A DNA stretch of 64,000 nucleotides. Origin: Hydractinia symbiolongicarpus. Its lineage: Eukaryota > Cnidaria > Hydrozoa > Anthoathecata > Hydractiniidae. Position numbers and translations under genes: made by a program. Positions 63,204-64,000 of the stretch are shown here, piece by piece (within the stretch, counting starts at the first letter, position 1; each line of letters begins with the position of its first letter). The stretch covers positions 29,365,501 to 29,429,500 of the forward strand of contig NC_079881.1 in assembly GCF_029227915.1 (NCBI RefSeq), written 5' to 3'. Below the pieces are notes generated by a model. It searched no databases, was not told where the DNA came from, and saw only the letters and a list, made by a program, of their open reading frames with translations.

Positions 63204-64000
63204 TAACTTTGGACTGTGACCTGATAAATGTGATAAATGAGACAATTGGACTCTAAGATATGACATTCTTCTTAATTTGACGGGATTGCCGGAACTCAGC
63301 GATTACACTGGGCGCTGAGGTATCGCTTCATTGAAAAATTTAGATAAATAAGTCATTCTTTACTGTGAGACCAATCCTAGCCGTTATCGCGCGCTGACGA
63401 AATGTCGACAGTTTCATAAAATACATTTCATTGACTTTCTAACGGTGCCAGTCCGTTTGAGTTACAACGGTTGGGTCACATATTCGTACCAACATGTATT
63501 TAGCGATATTTGTTTTGATATTACTAGGTTGCATCGCTTTTAACAATGAAACGAATGACTGTGGGACTTAATTGAACTAACTTTGGACTGTGACATAATA
63601 AATGTGATAAATGAGAAAATTGGACTCCAAGAAATAACATGCTTCTCAATTTGACATGATTGGCGGAACTCAGCGATTACACTGGACGCTGTGGTAGCTC
63701 TTCATTTAAAAACTTAGATTGATAAGTCATTTTTTACTGTGGGACCAATCCTAGCCGTTATCGCGCGCTGAAGAAATAGAGACAGTTTCAAATACTACAT
63801 TTCACTGACTTTCTAACGGTGCCAGTCCGATTGAGTTACAACGGTTGGGTCACATATTCGTACCAACATGTATTTCGTCCTATTTTTTTTGATATTACTA
63901 GGTTGCATCGCTTTTAACAATGAAACGATTGACTGTGGGACTTAATTGAACTAACTTTGGACGGTCACCTGATAAATGTGATAAAGGAGAGAATTGGACT
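63204..64000 (+). repeat. Satellite array right of the DNA transposon (paralogue of 4260-5056)
   Basis: Begins with TA (63204-63205), the right target duplication, then ACTTTGGACTG. The remaining 797 bp align with 4260-5056 without any indel and with very few substitutions, including the diagnostic states GACGAAATGTCGAC, CATAAAATACATTTC and TATTTCGTCCTA. The array runs off the right end of the window. Confidence 0.95.

Overview
The window is one long satellite DNA array from an animal genome, interrupted by two transposons. About 57.8 kb of the 64 kb is a head-to-tail tandem repeat with a monomer of about 373 bp, roughly 155 monomers all on one strand. There is no host protein gene, rRNA or tRNA that I can support. 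The short ORFs scattered through the satellite are chance openings. The organism is eukaryotic: a LINE-type retrotransposon with a poly(A) tail, and spliceosomal-type intron signals inside the DNA transposon. The LINE proteins have the look of elements common in cnidarians and other marine invertebrates, so an invertebrate, perhaps a cnidarian, is my best guess. The host cannot be fixed from this window.

Layout. 1-30989: satellite, passing through several higher-order-repeat (HOR) domains: about 1120-bp trimers near the left end, 1491-bp tetramers at about 6.4-9.3 kb, a very regular 1092-bp trimer at about 9.6-18 kb, and 1465-bp tetramers at about 22-30.9 kb. 30990-35812: a nearly complete, apparently young non-LTR retrotransposon of the CR1/L2 kind, with ORF1 (N-terminal basic domain, coiled coil, SGNH esterase), ORF2 (AP endonuclease and reverse transcriptase), a 3' UTR and poly(A), flanked by an AACAT target-site duplication. 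35818-61823: satellite again (2616-, 1466-, 1713- and 1091-bp HORs, then the same family as the left end). 61824-63203: a 1380-bp non-autonomous DNA transposon with 14-bp terminal inverted repeats, a TA duplication and dense subterminal GACGTC palindromes. 63204-64000: satellite matching 4260-5056 of this same window.

Most notable points. (1) In the LINE, ORF1 and ORF2 lie in the same frame, separated only by one UGA. ORF2 has no in-frame AUG before its endonuclease active site, so UGA readthrough or non-AUG initiation is implied, unless this copy has lost its start. (2) The window holds its own control for the LINE: a satellite block at about 21.4-25.7 kb is the near-identical paralogue of the block around the insertion and still has the empty site (23680-23684). 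This fixes the insertion at 4828 bp net. (3) The first 28 bases of the LINE are a 12-bp tandem repeat ending in a YY1-like motif that overlaps an ORF1 start codon. (4) The DNA transposon sits between satellite flanks that are about 1.49 kb apart in the paralogous block at the left end. Its core looks like the remains of a minus-strand transcription unit: ATG, a 111-bp intron with good splice sites, stop and AATAAA.
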